Below are positions 1 through 9,183 of a stretch of DNA of 64,000 bases, in pieces. The position numbers were made by a program, and so were the translations under genes. This stretch comes from Mesorhizobium sp. WSM3860 (GTDB lineage: Bacteria; Pseudomonadota; Alphaproteobacteria; Rhizobiales; Rhizobiaceae): contig NZ_NSGF01000016.1 in the NCBI RefSeq assembly GCF_002294995.1, positions 1 to 64,000 on the forward strand, given 5' to 3'. Every line of letters starts with the position of its first letter. The stretch's first letter is position 1. Under the pieces are notes generated by a model. It was not told the DNA's origin, did no database searches, and was given only the letters and a program-made list of their open reading frames with translations.

Positions 1-2
1 CA

Positions 3-59
3 AGGAAGCTCCTGGTCGTCCTCAATGCCATCATTCGCGACAAGACTGCATTTGCGTGA
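3..59 (+). mobile_element. C-terminal end of an IS110-family transposase (cut by window edge)
   Basis: Frame 3 from the window edge reads RKLLVVLNAIIRDKTAFA followed by TGA at 57-59. The pattern of basic residue, hydrophobic stretch, LNA and IRDKT is typical of the extreme C-terminus of IS110/IS116/IS902 transposases. Only 18 residues are visible, so whether the upstream gene is intact cannot be judged. IS110 elements lack long terminal inverted repeats, and no right end could be placed in the following 150 bases. Confidence 0.7.
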
Positions 60-99
60 ACACAGTTGCCATGCCGTGACTTTGAAGCTTTGCAGCGGT

Positions 100-206
100 G
101 CAGAATTCTGCTCCGTTGCGCCCTTCGTTCGAGGTAACGGAATGGATCCTCGGGTCTGCGCTCCGCTTCGCGTCGCTTCGCCCGTGGATGACGAACCGCG
201 CAGGGC
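100..206. repeat. Dispersed intergenic repeat debris
   Basis: No gene lies between the transposase end and the LysR stop codon. The stretch is rich in CGCTTCG-like motifs and ends with CGCCCGTGGATGACGAA (179-195), which recurs exactly at 43184-43200. A related text with GGTCTGC and alternating CGC/CTTCG runs is at 49676-49725. These look like pieces of a dispersed rhizobial intergenic repeat rather than coding DNA. Confidence 0.4.
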
Positions 207-1121
207 CTAAGGCACTTTCAGTAGCTCTTTCGTCTCTGCACCTTGCGGCAATGCTTCGCGCGCCGCCTGCAGCAATATCTCCGCCAGCCGCGTCGCCACC
301 GGATCGAGCTCGGCATCCTTCTGGTGCAGATGCAGCGCCATCTTCGGCAGCGCCGGCAGGCCGAGCGCTCCCGGCGGAATCGCTCTGACATTGGCGGGCA
401 GGCCGATATCGGTGCGGATCGTCAGTCCAAGTCCCGCCGCGACCGCCGCCCAGATGCCGCCGAGGCTGGGACTGGAGAACGCCATGCGCCAGGCGAGGCC
501 GGCGCGGTCGAGTGTCTCGGTCGCCACGGTGCGCAGCAGGCAGGGCGCCTCGAATGCCACCAACGGCAGCGCTTCACCATTGTGGCCGGGTTGCATTGGT
601 TTCGCCGGGCCGATCCAGCGCGCCTGCACCTCGGCGACATGCCGGCTGTAGGGCAGCGTCGTGCCGTCGTGCCAGGCCAGCGCGAGGTCGAGGCTACCTG
701 AGAGGACGCGCTCTGCGAGTTCATGGCTGCGTCCGATCCGCGCTTCGATCCGAACCTTGGGATGCGCACGGGCAAAGCGGCCGAGCACCTCCGGCAGCAC
801 GGCCTCGCCGAAGTCCTCCTGCAGGCCGAGCCGCACCCAGCCCTCCAGCTCGACGTCGCGGATAGCTGAGGCCGCCTCGTCATTGAGCTCGATGAGGCGC
901 CGCGCGTACCCGAGCATCGTCTCGCCGGCTTCGGTAAGCGCCAGGCCGCGCCCCGCCTTGCGGAAGATCGACGTCGCCGCCTGTTCTTCCAGCTTCTTCA
1001 GCTGCGCGCTGACGGCAGAGGTCGAGCGGCCGTGCCGCTCGGCCGCCTTGGCGAAACTGCCAAGCTCCATGCCGGTGACGAAGGTCCTGAGCACGTCGAG
1101 GTCGAATGTGACGCGTCGCAT
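207..1121 (-). CDS. LysR-family transcriptional regulator
   Basis: A 304-residue protein with the usual LysR layout: an N-terminal winged helix-turn-helix (about residues 5-64, with VLRTFV, GSFAKAAERHGRS and VSAQLKKLEE) and a periplasmic-binding-like effector domain from about 90 to the end. The chosen ATG has AAGGA eight bases upstream; a TTG 33 bases further upstream is possible. It is divergent from the MFS transporter at 1241, and LysR proteins commonly control such a neighbour, so it probably regulates that gene. The effector is unknown. Confidence 0.9.
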   Translation of the reverse strand: MRRVTFDLDVLRTFVTGMELGSFAKAAERHGRSTSAVSAQLKKLEEQAATSIFRKAGRGLALTEAGETMLGYARRLIELNDEAASAIRDVELEGWVRLGLQEDFGEAVLPEVLGRFARAHPKVRIEARIGRSHELAERVLSGSLDLALAWHDGTTLPYSRHVAEVQARWIGPAKPMQPGHNGEALPLVAFEAPCLLRTVATETLDRAGLAWRMAFSSPSLGGIWAAVAAGLGLTIRTDIGLPANVRAIPPGALGLPALPKMALHLHQKDAELDPVATRLAEILLQAAREALPQGAETKELLKVP

Positions 1122-1240
1122 GAGATCGTCCTTGTTTTCAGGATTATCGGTCAAAAACTTCCTGATTTTATGGATGAACCTATGGCGCTACATCCGCCCG
1201 GTCAAGACCGATCGACCGGCGCAGAGGGAATGCAAAAATC

Positions 1241-2515
1241 ATGGCCGCCATCGTCACTCGCAACGATTGCCAGCCGCTTGCGGCAGGCACCGCCGCTTCG
1301 GCTGGCCCCGCTTTCGGGCCCAACCATCGCTGGAAGGTGCTCGGCATCGGCGTCGCCGCCAATGCCGGCTTCTCCGCTACCTTCTCCGGCATCCCTGCGA
1401 CCGCGGTGGCGATGCGCCAGGGCTACCATCTCGACGATGCCGCGCTTGGACTGGCGCTCGGCCTTCTCGGCCTTGGCGTGGCGCTCAGCGAGCTGCCCTG
1501 GGGCGTGCTCACCGACCGCTGGGGCGACCGCCGGGTGCTGCTGACCGGGCTCGGCGCGACGGCCATGTGGCTTTTTGCCATGGCAATCCTCGTCGTGCCG
1601 ACGAAAACGGGTGCTCCCGGTGTCGTGCTGCTTTCGGCGAGCCTGCTCGTTGCCGGCCTGCTCGGCGGCAGCGTCAACGGCTCCAGCGGCCGCGCCATCA
1701 TGGGCTGGTTCGGCGAAGGCGAGCGCGGCTTCGCCATGAGCATCAGGCAGACGGCGGTGCCGCTTGGCGGCGGGCTCGGCGCGCTCGTCCTGCCGTCGCT
1801 AGCCTTGGGCTTCGGCTTCGCCGCTGTCTTCGTCCTGCTGGCGGCTCTGTCCGCGCTCTCGGCCGTCTTCGCCTGGCGCTGGCTGCACGAGCCGCCGACG
1901 CAAGGCGACGCGCAGGCTGCCACCGTGACGAGCGGCCCGGCGCCGCTGCGCAAGCTCGAGGTCTGGCGCATCTCGGCAGCCATCGGCCTGCTCTGCTTCC
2001 CGCAGGTGGCGGTGCTCACCTTTGCCTCCGTCTTCCTGCACGACTTTGCCGGCATGGGCATATGGGTGACCAGCGCCAGCCTTGCCGTCGTGCAGACGGG
2101 CGCCATGGTGATGCGCGTTTGGAGCGGCCGCTTCACCGACCGCCACCGCAACCGAAGGCCGTTCCTGAGGTTCTGCAGCGCGCTCAGCGCGCTGGCCTTC
2201 CTGGTGCTATGGATCCTGGCCATCACTGCGGCCAGGCAGCCATCGCTGCTGTTGCTCCTGCCCCTTTTTATGATCATAGCCGGCATCTGCGTCTCGGCCT
2301 GGCATGGCGTTGCCTATACCGAGCTTGCGACACTTGCCGGTGCCGGCCATGTCGGCACCGCGCTCAGCCTCGCCAACACTCTGGTCTTTGTCGGCTTCTG
2401 CCTGGTGCCGATCGCCATTCCCTGGCTTGTGCTTCTCTTCGCATGGACGGGCGTGTGGCTGGCGGCCGCGATCTGCGCGGCGATCGCATGGCCGATCTTT
2501 CTGCGCACGGCCTGA
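1241..2515 (+). CDS. MFS transporter
   Basis: A 424-residue inner-membrane protein of the major facilitator superfamily with about twelve hydrophobic segments. The conserved loop 2-3 signature appears as GVLTDRWGDRR, and the two halves are joined by a charged loop near residues 210-240. It lies divergently from a LysR regulator with about 120 bases between the start codons, which should hold both promoters. The substrate cannot be told from sequence; export of a small metabolite or drug is a guess. Confidence 0.88.
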   Translation: MAAIVTRNDCQPLAAGTAASAGPAFGPNHRWKVLGIGVAANAGFSATFSGIPATAVAMRQGYHLDDAALGLALGLLGLGVALSELPWGVLTDRWGDRRVLLTGLGATAMWLFAMAILVVPTKTGAPGVVLLSASLLVAGLLGGSVNGSSGRAIMGWFGEGERGFAMSIRQTAVPLGGGLGALVLPSLALGFGFAAVFVLLAALSALSAVFAWRWLHEPPTQGDAQAATVTSGPAPLRKLEVWRISAAIGLLCFPQVAVLTFASVFLHDFAGMGIWVTSASLAVVQTGAMVMRVWSGRFTDRHRNRRPFLRFCSALSALAFLVLWILAITAARQPSLLLLLPLFMIIAGICVSAWHGVAYTELATLAGAGHVGTALSLANTLVFVGFCLVPIAIPWLVLLFAWTGVWLAAAICAAIAWPIFLRTA

Positions 2516-2654
2516 CCTTTCGCCGGCTTTCCATAGCTGGCGGAGGCCGGCCTGTCTTCAACATGAAAAAAACACGATCGGTGCCGTTAACCCCCCATCA
2601 AGGTTAATGCTTCATTTTGGCTCTCCGGGGTCAGTAGCGTTTCTGGAGAGTTCC

Positions 2655-3836
2655 GTGCATCGACGCGTTCTTACGCGGCTCGTCGCCGCCGCCGTTGCGA
2701 ATAAACGTTCCTTCCTTCCTCCTTTGGTTCTGGGGCTCGGCTTCTGGGTCGGCTTTCCGTCCGTCGTCGCTTACCAGGACATGGCAAGCCTCGTGTCTGG
2801 GCTGGAGTCGCCCAGCCATCGCTGGAATGCCTATGTCGAAAAATCCGTCGCCGGCTCGGTGCACGCTGCCGAGATGCCGTTCGTCGATTCGGCCGCCACG
2901 GGCTCGATCTCCGGCTCCGGCGTGGACCTGCCTGGCGTCGGCACGGTGGCGCTGCGCGGCAAGGGCAATGTCGCCGGCGCTACGCCCGATGAGGACCGCG
3001 TCGTGCGCGCCGACAAGAAGGGCCGCCTCGTCCAGGTGTCGCCCGTTGCGCCGCCGAAGAATTTCAGTGCCGGCTCCATTTTCGAGCGCACCTCGTCGCT
3101 GCTGCGTCCGGCGATGGACAGCGGCCTGAAGTTGACTTTTGCCAAGCCCGGCATCAAGGGCAAGGAAATCCAGATCGCCCAGGCGTTCCACATCCGCGAG
3201 GACAAGAAGCCCGATCCGGATTTGCCGGCGGCTCTCGTCGCTCTCGTCAACAACGACAAGCCGGACATCCTCGCCACCGCCTATGCCCAGTCGGCGCCCG
3301 ACTATGCCAAGGCCTCGCCCTTTGAGGCTCTGCTGCAGGACGATCCGAACGACGGCCGCTTCATCCCGCCGATGGGCAAGGGCGATCACGCCTGGATGCA
3401 GAACCCGCTGCCGGCGGCCGTCTTCTCCAAGCCGGAACAGGAATGCCTCGCCAAGGGCATCTATTTCGAGGCGCGCAGCGAACCGGTGCGCGGCCAGGCC
3501 GCGGTGGCGCAGGTGATCCTCAACCGCGTCCGCAACCCTGCCTATCCGAAGACGATCTGCGGCGTCGTCTACCAGAACGACAACTGGTTCAACCGCTGCC
3601 AGTTCTCCTTCGCCTGCGACGGCAGGAAGAAGCGCATCAACGACCCGGTCGCGTATAAGACCGCCCAGGATGTCGCCATGGCAGTGACCGCCGGCAAGAT
3701 TTTTATCCCCGAGGTCGGATCCTCGACGCATTACTACGCCAACTACGTCCATCCGGGCTGGGCGCGCGCCATGCAGCGCATGACCAGGATCGGCCTGCAT
3801 ATCTTCTATCGCACCTATGGCGGCGGCTGGAGTTGA
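2655..3836 (+). CDS. SleB-type cell wall hydrolase
   Basis: A 393-residue envelope protein. Residues 1-40 contain a basic start and a hydrophobic segment (PPLVLGLGFWVGFPSVVAY), a signal anchor or signal peptide. About 215 low-complexity residues follow, then a C-terminal hydrolase_2 (SleB/CwlJ) domain from about 258 to 385, with GIYFEARSEP and HYYANYVHP as landmarks. The catalytic Glu is expected in YFEARSE. The family cleaves peptidoglycan. The GTG start has GGAG six bases upstream; an in-frame ATG at 2607 would add 16 residues. Confidence 0.88.
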   Translation: MHRRVLTRLVAAAVANKRSFLPPLVLGLGFWVGFPSVVAYQDMASLVSGLESPSHRWNAYVEKSVAGSVHAAEMPFVDSAATGSISGSGVDLPGVGTVALRGKGNVAGATPDEDRVVRADKKGRLVQVSPVAPPKNFSAGSIFERTSSLLRPAMDSGLKLTFAKPGIKGKEIQIAQAFHIREDKKPDPDLPAALVALVNNDKPDILATAYAQSAPDYAKASPFEALLQDDPNDGRFIPPMGKGDHAWMQNPLPAAVFSKPEQECLAKGIYFEARSEPVRGQAAVAQVILNRVRNPAYPKTICGVVYQNDNWFNRCQFSFACDGRKKRINDPVAYKTAQDVAMAVTAGKIFIPEVGSSTHYYANYVHPGWARAMQRMTRIGLHIFYRTYGGGWS

Positions 3837-3845
3837 GCCGTTTGG

Positions 3846-3864
3846 GCGGCTCGAACCGAGCCGC
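3846..3864 (+). terminator. Stem-loop downstream of the SleB gene
   Basis: A perfect 8-bp stem (GCGGCTCG / CGAGCCGC) with an AAC loop begins ten bases after the hydrolase stop codon and is followed by TTAAT. The T-run is short, so termination strength is uncertain. The rest of the 290-base gap before atpI shows no gene and probably holds the atp promoter. Confidence 0.45.
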
Positions 3865-4126
3865 TTAATCGGCACCCCGCGGCAACGCTCCTTGCCGCTC
3901 GCCGCGCGCACCGATCGGCGCGGCTTGCCGCTCGGATTCGCGCCGAGTCCTCGCGCAGGCGTGACGGGCACGATGTCGCACCTGGATAAGCCGTTGATTT
4001 GAAACGCGAAAATACATCGCTTTGAAGTTCGGCCCGTGGCTTGACGGGCGCGGACCCGGTAACTATGTTGCCGGCGACTTTAGAAGCGGACGGACGGTGA
4101 TCGTCTGCCCGGGCAGGGGGGTTGCG

Positions 4127-4519
4127 ATGGCCGACAAAAACAGGCCAGACGGAACCGGAGAAACCGGCCGCGGCAGGCAGCCAGAAGCCACCATCCGCGA
4201 CGACGAACTTGAGCGCCGCCGGCGCGAGCTTGAAGCATCGCTTGCATCAAGACGCACGGACCGGCTCGAGGGGAAAGACGACGCGAAAGCAGCGACCGGT
4301 TACGGTCAGGCACTGAAGCTGTCCAGCGAGTTCATCGCCGGCGTGGTGGTTGGTGTCGGTTTGGGCTGGATCATCGACCGCTTGGCGGGAACAGCGCCAT
4401 TTGGGCTGATCGTCGGTTTGCTGCTGGGCTTTGGCGCCGGCGTGCTCAATGTCCTGCGTTCGTCGGGGCAGGTGGCGCAGTTCGGGCAGGGCGGCAAGCC
4501 GCGCGATCCGAAGGAATGA
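4127..4519 (+). CDS. atpI: ATP synthase protein I (AtpI)
   Basis: A 130-residue protein with a charged, helical N-terminal half (basic and acidic residues to about 65) and two transmembrane helices (about 72-92 and 98-120, rich in Gly, with GVGLGWIIDRLAGT between). This is the form of alphaproteobacterial AtpI, which helps c-ring assembly or magnesium supply for F0. It heads the F0 operon, with atpB 66 bases downstream. The start is the first ATG that leaves the conserved charged region; an upstream in-frame extension to 4022 lacks support. Confidence 0.9.
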   Translation: MADKNRPDGTGETGRGRQPEATIRDDELERRRRELEASLASRRTDRLEGKDDAKAATGYGQALKLSSEFIAGVVVGVGLGWIIDRLAGTAPFGLIVGLLLGFGAGVLNVLRSSGQVAQFGQGGKPRDPKE

Positions 4520-4585
4520 AGTGGCGCCGTTCCGGCGCGAGACAGAGACAGTGGAGCCGCTTGCGGCTTTGACGGGGAAAACAAA

Positions 4586-5347
4586 GTGGCTGCTGCTGAC
4601 AAGGTCGATCCGATCCACCAGTTCCAGATCCATCCGATCGTCCCGATTCACATCGGCGGCTACGACCTGTCCTTCACCAATTCCGCTCTGTTCATGGTCG
4701 TGACGATCGCGGTCGCTTCCGCTTTCCTCTACATGAGCACCGCCAGCCGCTCCCTCATTCCGGGCCGCCTGCAGTCGGTCTCCGAAATGGCCTATGAGTT
4801 CGTCGGCAACATGCTGCGCGATGCAGCGGGCAAGCAGGGCATGCAGTTCTTCCCGCTGGTGTTTTCGCTGTTCATGTTCGTGCTGGTCGCGAACCTCATC
4901 GGCCTGTTCCCCTATTTCTTCACCATCACCAGCCACATCATCGTCACCTTCACGCTGGCTGCGCTGGTCATCGGCACCGTCATCGTCTACGGCTTCGCCA
5001 AGCACGGCCTCGGCTTCCTCAAGCTGTTCGTGCCGCATGGCGTGCCTGGCTATCTGATGCCGCTGGTGGTGGCGATCGAAGTCATTTCCTTCGTCTCGCG
5101 TCCCGTCAGCCTCTCGGTTCGTCTTTTCGCCAACATGCTGGCTGGCCACATCACGCTGAAAGTGTTTTCGGGCTTCGTCGTCACGCTGAGTGCATTCGGC
5201 GCCGTCGGCATCGCCGGCTCGGTCCTGCCGCTCGCCATGGCGGTTGCGCTGACGGCGCTGGAACTGCTGGTCGCCTTCCTGCAGGCCTACGTCTTCGCGG
5301 TGCTGACCTGCATGTATCTGAACGACGCTCTGCACCCGAGCCACTGA
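4586..5347 (+). CDS. atpB: ATP synthase F0 subunit a
   Basis: A 253-residue multi-span inner-membrane protein, the a subunit that forms the proton half-channels against the c ring. The essential helix contains [14 protein letters not shown] with the invariant Arg near residue 179, and the C-terminal helix is rich in Ala and Leu ([14 protein letters not shown]). Translation starts at GTG with GGGGA seven bases upstream. It is the second gene of the operon; the F1 genes are not in this window, as is usual in this order. Confidence 0.97.
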   Translation: MAAADKVDPIHQFQIHPIVPIHIGGYDLSFTNSALFMVVTIAVASAFLYMSTASRSLIPGRLQSVSEMAYEFVGNMLRDAAGKQGMQFFPLVFSLFMFVLVANLIGLFPYFFTITSHIIVTFTLAALVIGTVIVYGFAKHGLGFLKLFVPHGVPGYLMPLVVAIEVISFVSRPVSLSVRLFANMLAGHITLKVFSGFVVTLSAFGAVGIAGSVLPLAMAVALTALELLVAFLQAYVFAVLTCMYLNDALHPSH

Positions 5348-5426
5348 TCGATTTTCACCGGCGCCCCGGCGCCAGCATACCCAACGTACCAACCGCAACG
5401 ATTACGAAAACCACAGGAGTTTTGAA

Positions 5427-5651
5427 ATGGACGCAACTGCAGCAGCTGCTATCGGCGCTGGTATCGCCTGCATCGGCATGGGCGGCGCCGGCATCGGCCT
5501 CGGCAACATCTTCGGCAGCTATCTCTCGGGTGCGCTCCGCAACCCGTCGGCCGCTGACGGCCAGTTCGGCCGCCTGATCTTCGGCTTCGCCGTGACCGAA
5601 GCGCTGGGCATCTTCTCGCTCCTCATCGCGCTGCTGCTGGTCTTCAGGTAA
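5427..5651 (+). CDS. atpE: ATP synthase F0 subunit c
   Basis: A 74-residue hairpin of two transmembrane helices, the rotor ring subunit. The Gly-rich first helix ([17 protein letters not shown]) is joined by the polar RNPSA loop to a second helix carrying the proton-binding carboxylate, Glu58, in [13 protein letters not shown] lies upstream of the ATG. A strong hairpin follows the gene at 5671, consistent with the high c-subunit stoichiometry. Confidence 0.98.
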   Translation: MDATAAAAIGAGIACIGMGGAGIGLGNIFGSYLSGALRNPSAADGQFGRLIFGFAVTEALGIFSLLIALLLVFR

Positions 5652-5670
5652 GAACCACGCGCTGACGAAA

Positions 5671-5691
5671 GGGGCCGCATGGTGCGGCCCC
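5671..5691 (+). promoter_or_regulatory. Perfect intercistronic hairpin between atpE and atpB'
   Basis: GGGGCCGCA (5671-5679), loop TGG, TGCGGCCCC (5683-5691): a perfect 9-bp GC-rich stem without a T-run, 19 bases after atpE. Lacking a U-tract, it is more likely an RNA-stabilising or processing element that keeps atpE mRNA abundant than a terminator. Confidence 0.6.
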
Positions 5692-5713
5692 GCCGTATGA
5701 ACAGGGGAATGAG

Positions 5714-6295
5714 ATGTTCGTGACATCTGCCTTTGCGCAAGAATCCGCGCCGGCCGCGGCCGAAGGCGATACGCATGCGGGCACCGCCGTGCCTGCCGAG
5801 GAGCATGGCACGTTCCCGCCGTTCAATGCCGAGACCTTCCCGTCGCAGATCCTGTGGCTCGTCATCACCTTCGGGCTTTTCTATCTGTTCCTGAAGCGGG
5901 TTGTGATGCCGCGCATCGGCGGTATCATCGATGTCCGCAACGATCGCATCACCCAGGATCTCGACCACGCCGCCAGGCTGAAGGGCGAGGCGGACGCTGC
6001 CGTTGCCGCTTATGAGCAGGAATTGGCGGAAGCCAAGACCAATGCCAACAAGATCGGCCAGCAGGCGAGCGACGCCGCCAAGAGCGAAGCCGAAAGCACG
6101 CGCAAGAAGCTTGAGGCGGAACTCGAGAAGAAGCTCGGCGACGCCGAGGCGAGCATCGCCTCGATCAAGGCCAAGGCGATGAAGGAAGTCGGCACGATCG
6201 CCGAAGACACCACGTCGGCCATCGTCGAGGCGCTGGTTGGCGGCAAGACCGACAAGGCCGAGATTTCGGCCGCGGTCAAATCCGCTACTCGGTGA
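5714..6295 (+). CDS. ATP synthase F0 subunit b'
   Basis: A 193-residue peripheral-stalk subunit. A polar N-terminal extension (about 40 residues) precedes one transmembrane helix (SQILWLVITFGLFYLFLKR), followed by a long Ala/Glu/Lys-rich coiled coil to the end. This is the b' form that pairs with b in alphaproteobacteria, cyanobacteria and plastids. The ATG has an AGGGGAATGAG context. Its stop codon is ten bases from atpF, and the two should be co-translated. It is called atpF2 or atpG in different genomes. Confidence 0.93.
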   Translation: MFVTSAFAQESAPAAAEGDTHAGTAVPAEEHGTFPPFNAETFPSQILWLVITFGLFYLFLKRVVMPRIGGIIDVRNDRITQDLDHAARLKGEADAAVAAYEQELAEAKTNANKIGQQASDAAKSEAESTRKKLEAELEKKLGDAEASIASIKAKAMKEVGTIAEDTTSAIVEALVGGKTDKAEISAAVKSATR

Positions 6296-6305
6296 GGAGG
6301 CCACC

Positions 6306-6797
6306 ATGGACGCCACATCACTTGCCACGCTCTGGGCCACCATTGCCCTGATCATCTTCCTCGGCGCCGTCATCTATCTGAAGGTGCCGGGCATGCTCGC
6401 CAAGTCGCTCGATTCCCGTGCGGCCAAGATCAGCAGCGAGCTCGAAGAAGCGCGCCGCCTGCGCGAAGAGGCCCAGCAGCTGCTCGGCCAATATCAGCAG
6501 AAGCGCAAGGAAGCCGAGAAGGAGGCCGCCGATATCGTCGCCGCCGCCAAGCGCGAGGCCGAGCTCCTTGCCTCCGAGGCGCATAAGAAGACCGAGGACT
6601 ATGTCGCCCGGCGCACGGCGCTTGCCGAGCAGAAGATCAGCCAGGCCGAGCGCGAAGCGATCGGCGAGGTGCGTGCCAGCGCCGTCGACATCGCCGTCGA
6701 GGCCGCCCGTGCGCTGCTGGCCGCCAAGGTCGATGCCAAGGCCGGCGCGGACTTGTTCCAGTCGGCGCTGCAGGACGTGAAAGCCAAGCTGAACTGA
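6306..6797 (+). CDS. atpF: ATP synthase F0 subunit b
   Basis: A 163-residue stalk subunit: an N-terminal membrane helix (about residues 5-25, TLWATIALIIFLGAVIYL) and a long amphipathic coiled coil (35-160). GAGGAGG at 6294-6300 lies six bases before the ATG and overlaps the b' stop codon, which fixes this start over longer in-frame alternatives. It is the last gene of the F0 operon and is followed by an intrinsic terminator. Confidence 0.95.
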   Translation: MDATSLATLWATIALIIFLGAVIYLKVPGMLAKSLDSRAAKISSELEEARRLREEAQQLLGQYQQKRKEAEKEAADIVAAAKREAELLASEAHKKTEDYVARRTALAEQKISQAEREAIGEVRASAVDIAVEAARALLAAKVDAKAGADLFQSALQDVKAKLN

Positions 6798-6822
6798 GCG
6801 GCTCTGCCGTTGCTAACATGAG

Positions 6823-6850
6823 GCCGCCCGGGCAACCCGGCGGCTTTTTT
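6823..6850 (+). terminator. Rho-independent terminator of the atp operon
   Basis: GCCGCCCGGG (6823-6832), CAA loop and CCCGGCGGC (6836-6844) form a 9-bp stem with one bulged C, followed at once by six T. It lies 25 bases after the atpF stop codon. Confidence 0.85.
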
Positions 6851-6883
6851 GTTGTTTGAAAAAGCGCGGCGCTGAAGCTGGCA

Positions 6884-6906
6884 ATCTCGCCCCTCGTGGG
6901 GGAGAT
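6884..6906. repeat. Isolated palindrome resembling the outer arm of the glyQ/glyS repeat
   Basis: A 23-bp palindrome starting ATCTCGCCCC and ending GGGGAGAT, related to the outer arms of the repeats at 21151 and 23598. No convincing second hairpin follows it, so it may be a decayed half-element. It lies just past the rnhB stop codon. Confidence 0.4.
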
Positions 6907-6929
6907 CAGCTGTCGCGAGCTTCGTCGCC

Positions 6930-7628
6930 TCACTCCAACCCGGCGAAGCTCTCGTCCTCTTCCGCCATCTCAACGCCGCCCAACCGGAACGGCGCGAACG
7001 ACGCCCGGTGCAAGCGCGCTACCGGCCCATGCGCCTCGATGGCGGTGCGATGGCGGACCGTCGCGTAGCCCATATGCATTTCGAAGCCGTAATGCTCGTG
7101 ATGGCCGCCGCAGCCGCACATCATGCGGTCGCGCATGACCTTGGCGACGATCGAGGCGGCGGCGATCGATTGCGAGCGCTGGTCGCCCTTGATCAGCGCG
7201 CGGCCTTCGCAGGTGAGCCCTGGCGGCACGTCGCGGCCGTCCGCCAGCGCCAGTTTGGGCGGCAGCGACAGGCCGGCGGCGGCGCGGCGCATCGCTTCCA
7301 GGCTGGCTTTCAGAATGTTGCTGTTGTCGATGCCTTCGGCGCTGATCGAGGCCATCGAGACGCTGAGCGCCGAGCCCAGGATTTTGAGGAACAGCGCCTC
7401 TCGCTGCAGATGGGTGAGGCGCTTGGAATCGTCGAGCCCTTCGGGAATGTTGGCGGGGTTGAGCACCACGGCCGCCGCTACGACCGGACCTGCAAGCGGG
7501 CCGCGGCCCGCCTCATCCATGCCCGCCACCGGCCAAAGCCCCTCAGCCATCGCCTTCGTTTCAATCGAGAAGTCGGGCTTCTCGACCAATTCGAAGAGAA
7601 GCGGAGAATCGGAACGCGCGCGAGCCAT
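6930..7628 (-). CDS. rnhB: Ribonuclease HII
   Basis: A 232-residue enzyme that removes RNA (including single ribonucleotides) from DNA-RNA hybrids. The family signature [15 protein letters not shown] at about 36-50 carries the first catalytic Asp-Glu pair; further acidic residues are in DDSK and in LALADG. The chosen ATG gives a normal family length; a longer in-frame start at 7706 has no conserved sequence. The next gene on the same strand starts after a 250-base gap, so it may be transcribed alone. Confidence 0.95.
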   Translation of the reverse strand: MARARSDSPLLFELVEKPDFSIETKAMAEGLWPVAGMDEAGRGPLAGPVVAAAVVLNPANIPEGLDDSKRLTHLQREALFLKILGSALSVSMASISAEGIDNSNILKASLEAMRRAAAGLSLPPKLALADGRDVPPGLTCEGRALIKGDQRSQSIAAASIVAKVMRDRMMCGCGGHHEHYGFEMHMGYATVRHRTAIEAHGPVARLHRASFAPFRLGGVEMAEEDESFAGLE

Positions 7629-7880
7629 GGTGCGACGAGGTTCGCATCGGCTCCGATTCTCCGCAAGTCCCTCCGGGTCGGATGGGGCGTCGGACCGGGA
7701 GGGCACCGTCTCACGGCCGGGGACTGGGCCGGACGGGATTCTTGAGCAATTCTAGGAAGATTGCGTAGCGGGCCTTCCGTACGAAGTTACATCAAAAACA
7801 GATGGTTAGGGGATCGCAATCCGGGCGCAAAACTCTGCCTCCGGAGTTGCTAGCGTCGGCCTTCGCGGCCGGCATCGTCT

Positions 7881-9086
7881 TCACAGCAGCATCAGTTGCT
7901 CGCCGACGCCGGAGCCTGCGACGAATTGGTCGGTTCGAAGCTGCCGCCGTTCGGCATTGAGGCCGAGCCGCTTGGCGGCGATCTCGAAGCGCCGGCCGAT
8001 CTGCCAGGCATACGGTCCGGCGCCCTTCATGCGCTTGCCCCATTCCGAATCGTAGTCCTTGCCGTCGCGCATCGAGCGGATCAGCGACATCACATGCCGG
8101 TAGCGGTCCGGATAATGGCGCAAGAGCCAGTCCTTGAAGATCGGCGCCACCTCGAGCGGCAGACGCAGCACGACATAGCCTGCCTCCCTGGCGCCTGCTG
8201 CGCGCGCCGAATCGAGGATGCGCTCCATTTCCGGATCGGTGAGGCCAGGAATGATCGGCGCCACCATCACCGAGGCGGGGACGCCGGCATCCGAAAGCTG
8301 CCTTATCGCTTCCAGCCGCTTAGTCGGCGTCGAGGCGCGCGGCTCCATGGTTCTCGCCAGCATGCGGTCGAGCGTCGTCACCGACAGCGCCACCTTGGCG
8401 AGGCCGCGTTCGGCCATGCGCGACAGGATGTCGATATCGCGCGTCACCAGCGCCGACTTGGTGACGATGCCGACCGGATGGCCGCGCGCCTCCAGCACCT
8501 CCAGGATCTCGCGCATGATGCGGTATTGCTTTTCGATCGGCTGGTAGGGATCGGTGTTGGTGCCGATGGCGATGGTGCGCGGCTGGTAGCCGGGCTTGGA
8601 CAATTCCCTGTCCAGCATTCGCGCCGCATCCGGCTTGGCAAAGAGCTTGGATTCGAAATCGAGCCCCGGCGACAGCCCCATGAAGGCATGCGTCGGCCTG
8701 GCAAAGCAATAGACGCAGCCATGCTCGCAGCCGCGATAGGGATTGATCGAACGATCGAAGGAAATGTCCGGCGATTCGTTGCGCGTGATGATGGTGCGCG
8801 GCTTCTCGACCTGCACCTCCGTCTTGAAGGGCGGCAGTTCCTCCAGCGAGTTCCAGCCATCGTCGAACACATGCCGGCTGACCGGCTCGAAGCGGCCGGA
8901 CGGGTTGATGCCAGCGGAGCGTCCGCGATTGCGGTCCGGCCGCACGCGCATGCCGCTCTGTTCCATCATCGCATTTGCCATTTCGGCTCTGCCTGCTCCG
9001 AAAGCGGCAATGTCGGCGCGCACGATCTGTTCCATTTTCGCCCTCTCCCAGGGACTGTCGGCAGGCTGTCGAATCGCTCTGTTCAT
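7881..9086 (-). CDS. PA0069-type radical SAM protein
   Basis: A 401-residue radical SAM enzyme related to the spore photoproduct lyase / Rv2578c-PA0069 group. The iron-sulfur motif is C-EHG-C-VY-C (Cys 120, 124, 127 from this start), preceded by INPYRGC, and followed by a TIM-barrel-like region with IGTNTDPYQPIE. The reaction of this subgroup is not established. Starts at 9035 or 9122 are also possible. The neighbouring glycosyltransferase-like gene is divergent with about 100 bases between. Confidence 0.88.
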   Translation of the reverse strand: MNRAIRQPADSPWERAKMEQIVRADIAAFGAGRAEMANAMMEQSGMRVRPDRNRGRSAGINPSGRFEPVSRHVFDDGWNSLEELPPFKTEVQVEKPRTIITRNESPDISFDRSINPYRGCEHGCVYCFARPTHAFMGLSPGLDFESKLFAKPDAARMLDRELSKPGYQPRTIAIGTNTDPYQPIEKQYRIMREILEVLEARGHPVGIVTKSALVTRDIDILSRMAERGLAKVALSVTTLDRMLARTMEPRASTPTKRLEAIRQLSDAGVPASVMVAPIIPGLTDPEMERILDSARAAGAREAGYVVLRLPLEVAPIFKDWLLRHYPDRYRHVMSLIRSMRDGKDYDSEWGKRMKGAGPYAWQIGRRFEIAAKRLGLNAERRQLRTDQFVAGSGVGEQLMLL

Positions 9087-9183
9087 GAAACTATTCCTAT
9101 TTTGCCAAGGAGAACAAAGCAAGAACTTTTTCGCTCAGAACGCGCAACTGGCGCAGCGCCGCGCTTTCCGCTATTCGGCTAAA

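Noticed and set aside
4022-4126. In-frame upstream extension of atpI
   Set aside because: No conserved sequence and no ribosome binding site; the ATG at 4127 gives the normal family length.
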